DNA from: Betaproteobacteria bacterium
GTDB lineage: Bacteria > Pseudomonadota > Gammaproteobacteria > Burkholderiales > SG8-41
DNA: 8,335 nt
Direction of reading: 5' to 3'
Assembly (NCBI GenBank): GCA_023266245.1
Contig: JAHFRO010000098.1
Coordinates: forward strand, 1-8,335
Positions 5,893 through 8,335 of the stretch are shown here, in pieces. The position numbers and the translations under genes were made by a program. How positions within the stretch are numbered: the first letter of the stretch is position 1; each line of letters begins with the position of its first letter. The notes beneath the pieces were generated by a model, which made no database searches, was not told where the DNA came from, and worked only from the letters and a program-made list of their open reading frames with translations.

Positions 5893-6921
5893 ATGACCCA
5901 GGGCTCGAACGCGCATCCTGGCACCCGACCGTTCGTCTCCGCGCGCCAAAGATTGCTGGGTGCCGCTGCCGCGGTGGCGATGTTTCCGGCGGTATTCCCG
6001 GCCGAGGCAGCCGATAGCGCGACCTACCCGTCCAAGCCGATCCGCGTGATCGTGGGATTCGCGCCTGGCGGCTCTGCCGACATCACCGCGCGCACCGTCG
6101 GGCAGAAAATGTCCGAACTGCTCGGACAATCGGTTGTGGTGGACAACCGCAGCGGAGCATCGGGCATCATCGGCAGCGAATTGGCGGCGCGGGCTGCGCC
6201 CGACGGCTACACGCTGCTGGAAGCGACCATGACGACCCACGGCATCGGGCCCAATCTCTATCAGAAGCTGCCGTACGATCCCATCAAGAGCTTCGAGCCG
6301 ATCGTGTTGATGGTCAGCATCCCGTTGGTCATGTTTGTCCATACGTCGGTGCCTGGAACCAATCTCAAGGAGGTCGTTACATTGCTCAAGGCCAGCCCGG
6401 GCAAGTACCGCTACGCTACTGCTGGAAACGGCAGCCCACCCCACCTCGCAGCCGAACTGTTCAAGCTCAAGGCGGGTGTGGATCTGCTGCATGTGCCCTA
6501 TAAGGGCACGGGGGCGGCAGTGCCTGACGTGGTCGCCGGACAAGTTCATTTCATGATCGACGGCCCGCCGCCGTTCCTCGGGCACGTAAAAGCAGGCAGG
6601 TTGCGGGCGCTCGCCGCCGCGAACGCGAAGCGGCTCGCACAGTTGCCCGACGTGCCCACATTCGCCGAGCAGGGCTACCAAGGCATGGAAGCGGGCCTGT
6701 GGTACGGCATGCTTGCACCCAAAGGTACGCCGCGGGACGCCATCAGCCGCCTGAATGCCGCAATCAACAAGGCGTTGCAGCAGCCAGACCTGCGCGAGCG
6801 CTTCGCGGCGTCCTCGGTCGAGGTCATCGGGGGGACTCCGAAGGAGTTCGGCATTCACATCGAGAACGAAATCAAGCGGTGGGGTGAAGTCGCGCGTGCG
6901 GCCCAGATCCGCATTGAATGA
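5893..6921 (+). CDS. Bug/TctC-family substrate-binding protein (second of three)
   Basis: A 342-aa TctC-type periplasmic binding protein. ATG 5893 is chosen because the long basic N-region (to about residue 20, ending ARQR) and hydrophobic core (21-37) make one signal peptide with cleavage near AEAA (37-40). The frame is open upstream to 5659, but that stretch is the decayed region. The ribosome site is weak (GAAGAGA about 8 nt upstream). Motifs are GFAPGGSADI (55-64), DNRSGASGIIG (84-94), PDGYTLL (103-109), and a later HVPYKGTG loop. Residue choices near the ligand loops differ from the other two TctC proteins (FAPGG and PPPFLG), so a different ligand is likely. It precedes a third TctC gene by 58 nt in the same direction, which suggests co-transcription. 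Confidence 0.95.
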   Translation: MTQGSNAHPGTRPFVSARQRLLGAAAAVAMFPAVFPAEAADSATYPSKPIRVIVGFAPGGSADITARTVGQKMSELLGQSVVVDNRSGASGIIGSELAARAAPDGYTLLEATMTTHGIGPNLYQKLPYDPIKSFEPIVLMVSIPLVMFVHTSVPGTNLKEVVTLLKASPGKYRYATAGNGSPPHLAAELFKLKAGVDLLHVPYKGTGAAVPDVVAGQVHFMIDGPPPFLGHVKAGRLRALAAANAKRLAQLPDVPTFAEQGYQGMEAGLWYGMLAPKGTPRDAISRLNAAINKALQQPDLRERFAASSVEVIGGTPKEFGIHIENEIKRWGEVARAAQIRIE

Positions 6922-6979
6922 AAGACAGGTTCCAGCGACACCAGCAACTGGAGAACGTGGCGGATTGAAGGAGGGCACC

Positions 6980-7981
6980 ATGAAGACAGAGCGATACCCC
7001 GCCATGCCGGTTCGTGCGCTGGCAGGCGCGGCGCTTGCGGCCGCACTTCTGGGGGTCGCCGGGGTCAATGACGCGGCGGCGCAAAGGTGGCCGGAAAAGA
7101 CGGTGCGCATCGTCACGCCGTTCGGTCCCGGCGGCGGCACCGACATTTTCGCCCGCCTGCTGGCGCAGCAGCTCACCCAAACGTTGGGCCAGCAATTCAT
7201 CGTCGAAAACCGCCCGGGCGCCGGCTCCACGCTGGGCACCGAGCATGTCGCCAGGTCGCCGGCCGACGGCTACACGTTCCTCATGACTTCGGCTTCCTTC
7301 TCGTTCAGCCCCGGCCTCTACCCGAAGCTCCGCTACGATTCGATCAAGGACTTCACGCGCGTTTCGCAGGTCGTGCAGGTGCCACACGTAATCGTTGTGA
7401 TTCCTTCCTTTCCCGCAAAGGACCTGAACGACTTCGTCAGGCTCGCGCGAGCAAGGCCCGGCGAGGTGCTCTATGCATCCGCCGGCGCAGGCAGTGCGAT
7501 GCATCTTGCCGGCGCGCTGTTCGGGATCGTCACCAAGACTCAGCTCACGCATGTGCCGTACAAGGGCGGCGGCGCGACGACGGTGGCCGTGATGGGCGGC
7601 GAGGCCACGACGGCGTTCAATACGATCGAAACCGTGCTGTCCTTCATCCGCGCCGGCCGATTGCGGGCGCTCGCGGTTTCGACGCGCGAACGCGCGCCGG
7701 CGCTGCCCGGCGTGCCGACCGCGATCGAGTCGGGATTCAAGGACTACGAGGCGATCGGCTGGTTCGGCCTGATGGCGCCGACCGGCACTCCGCCCGCGAT
7801 CGTCGAGCAGCTGAGCGCTGAAACCGCCAAGGCGATGGCGACGCCAGCCATCCGGGAGCGCACGTTGGAGCAGGGCGCGACCCCGGTCGGCAGCACGGCG
7901 GCCCAGTTCGAGCAATTCGTTCGCAACGAGATCGCCAAGTGGACCCGCATCATTCGGGAGGCCGGTATCAAGCTCGAATGA
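6980..7981 (+). CDS. Bug/TctC-family substrate-binding protein (third of three)
   Basis: A 333-aa TctC-type periplasmic binding protein with an ideal ribosome site (AAGGAGG, 6968-6974) 5 nt before ATG 6980. This site settles the start although the frame is open from 6755. The signal peptide spans residues 1 to about 34, with an Ala-rich core and cleavage near DAAA-Q. Motifs are TPFGPGGGTDI (46-56), ENRPGAGSTLG (76-86), ADGYTFL (95-101) and HVPYKGGG. It follows another TctC gene by 58 nt and is followed by an MmgE/PrpD gene 15 nt after its stop, so the three are very probably one operon. Tandem TctC genes beside a catabolic enzyme suggest uptake or sensing of that enzyme's substrate, though no permease is visible. 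Confidence 0.96.
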   Translation: MKTERYPAMPVRALAGAALAAALLGVAGVNDAAAQRWPEKTVRIVTPFGPGGGTDIFARLLAQQLTQTLGQQFIVENRPGAGSTLGTEHVARSPADGYTFLMTSASFSFSPGLYPKLRYDSIKDFTRVSQVVQVPHVIVVIPSFPAKDLNDFVRLARARPGEVLYASAGAGSAMHLAGALFGIVTKTQLTHVPYKGGGATTVAVMGGEATTAFNTIETVLSFIRAGRLRALAVSTRERAPALPGVPTAIESGFKDYEAIGWFGLMAPTGTPPAIVEQLSAETAKAMATPAIRERTLEQGATPVGSTAAQFEQFVRNEIAKWTRIIREAGIKLE

Positions 7982-7996
7982 GGCGGGAGCGCCGGG

Positions 7997-8335
7997 ATGG
8001 GGAGGCAGATCGAGCAACTGGCGCGGTTCGCCGCGGAGACGGGGTGGGAGGACATTCCCGGGCCCGTGCAGCGGCATGCCAGACTGGTATTTCTCGATAC
8101 GCTCGGCGTGATTCTCGCGGGGTCCGAGCGGCCCGAGGTGCGGCAGTTGCGGGAGCGGTTGTTGCCCACCGCGGGCGGCGGCGCCACCGTGCTGGCGCGG
8201 GGCTGGCTCGCGAGCGATCCGCGCACCGCCGCGCTGCTCAACGGCATTGCCGGTCGCGCGATCGAGCTTTGCGAAGGCCTGCGCCTGGTCACCGGTCAGC
8301 CGGCGGTCCAGATTCTGCCCGGCGTGCTGGCGGTG
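7997..8335 (+). CDS. MmgE/PrpD family protein, N-terminal part (cut by window end)
   Basis: The frame is open from ATG 7997 to the window edge (113 codons, no stop), with GGCGGGAG 7 nt upstream. The family includes 2-methylcitrate dehydratase (PrpD), cis-aconitate decarboxylase and many uncharacterised members. The N-terminus LARFAAETGWEDIP, then ARLVFLDTLGVILAG (28-42), the AALLNGIAGRAIEL segment (78-91) and a VQILPGVLAV segment (104-113) are typical. In most members the segment after 'NG' reads like AHALDFDD...GHPG, with conserved His and Asp. Here it is GRAIELCEGLRLVTGQPA (86-103), so those residues are Arg87, Cys92-Glu93 and Gln101. This points to a divergent subfamily of unknown substrate. 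It is the last visible gene of the TctC-TctC operon. Confidence 0.88.
   Translation, partial: MGRQIEQLARFAAETGWEDIPGPVQRHARLVFLDTLGVILAGSERPEVRQLRERLLPTAGGGATVLARGWLASDPRTAALLNGIAGRAIELCEGLRLVTGQPAVQILPGVLAV

Noticed and set aside
5647..7239. 530-codon minus-strand open frame
   Set aside because: It lies antisense to two clear TctC genes, its product is His/Arg-rich without recognisable domains, and it has no ribosome site. It is a shadow of GC-rich codon usage.
6872..8077. 401-codon minus-strand open frame
   Set aside because: It is antisense to the third TctC gene and the MmgE/PrpD start; its composition is typical of a shadow frame.

Overview
The window is GC-rich chromosomal DNA that looks betaproteobacterial, most likely Burkholderiales or a relative. 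The main evidence is three TctC/Bug-type periplasmic binding proteins in 8.3 kb, none with TctA/TctB membrane partners nearby. They sit among a DUF1185 protein, Amidohydro_2 proteins, a diiron protein and an MmgE/PrpD protein, a set typical of the accessory catabolic regions of these bacteria. No taxonomic marker gene is present.

Layout. (a) 39-226 holds copy 1 of a ~176-bp repeat. (b) 317-1309 is a TctC protein (+), convergent with a DUF1185 'amino acid synthesis' protein (1347-1889, -). (c) 2074-3033 encodes an AurF-like ferritin-fold diiron protein, divergent from DUF1185, preceded by a plausible sigma70 promoter and followed by a strong hairpin terminator. (d) 3104-4084 encodes an ACMSD/Amidohydro_2-type protein in which at least two expected metal or catalytic His positions are replaced. 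(e) 4085-5892 is a decayed zone: a 46-aa four-Cys small protein (4224-4364), a truncated lipoprotein, repeat copy 2 (4717-4893), the N-terminal third of a second amidohydrolase (-), and the N-terminal part of an NMT1-like binding protein (+). (f) 5893-8335 is a probable operon of two TctC proteins and the start of an MmgE/PrpD gene cut by the window edge.

How the genes may work together. TctC proteins bind small carboxylates in the periplasm, and MmgE/PrpD, amidohydrolase and diiron enzymes are plausible intracellular steps for aromatic or organic acids. The window does not identify a substrate. The most unusual structure is the direct repeat pair bracketing ~4.7 kb: copy 2 lies exactly between two truncated, converging genes, as expected from insertion or recombination at the repeat. 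Other points of interest are the unlisted Cys-rich small ORF, a three-arm GC-rich hairpin arrangement between the diiron and amidohydrolase genes, and the missing ligands of that amidohydrolase. I see no complete transposase, CRISPR array, rRNA or tRNA gene.
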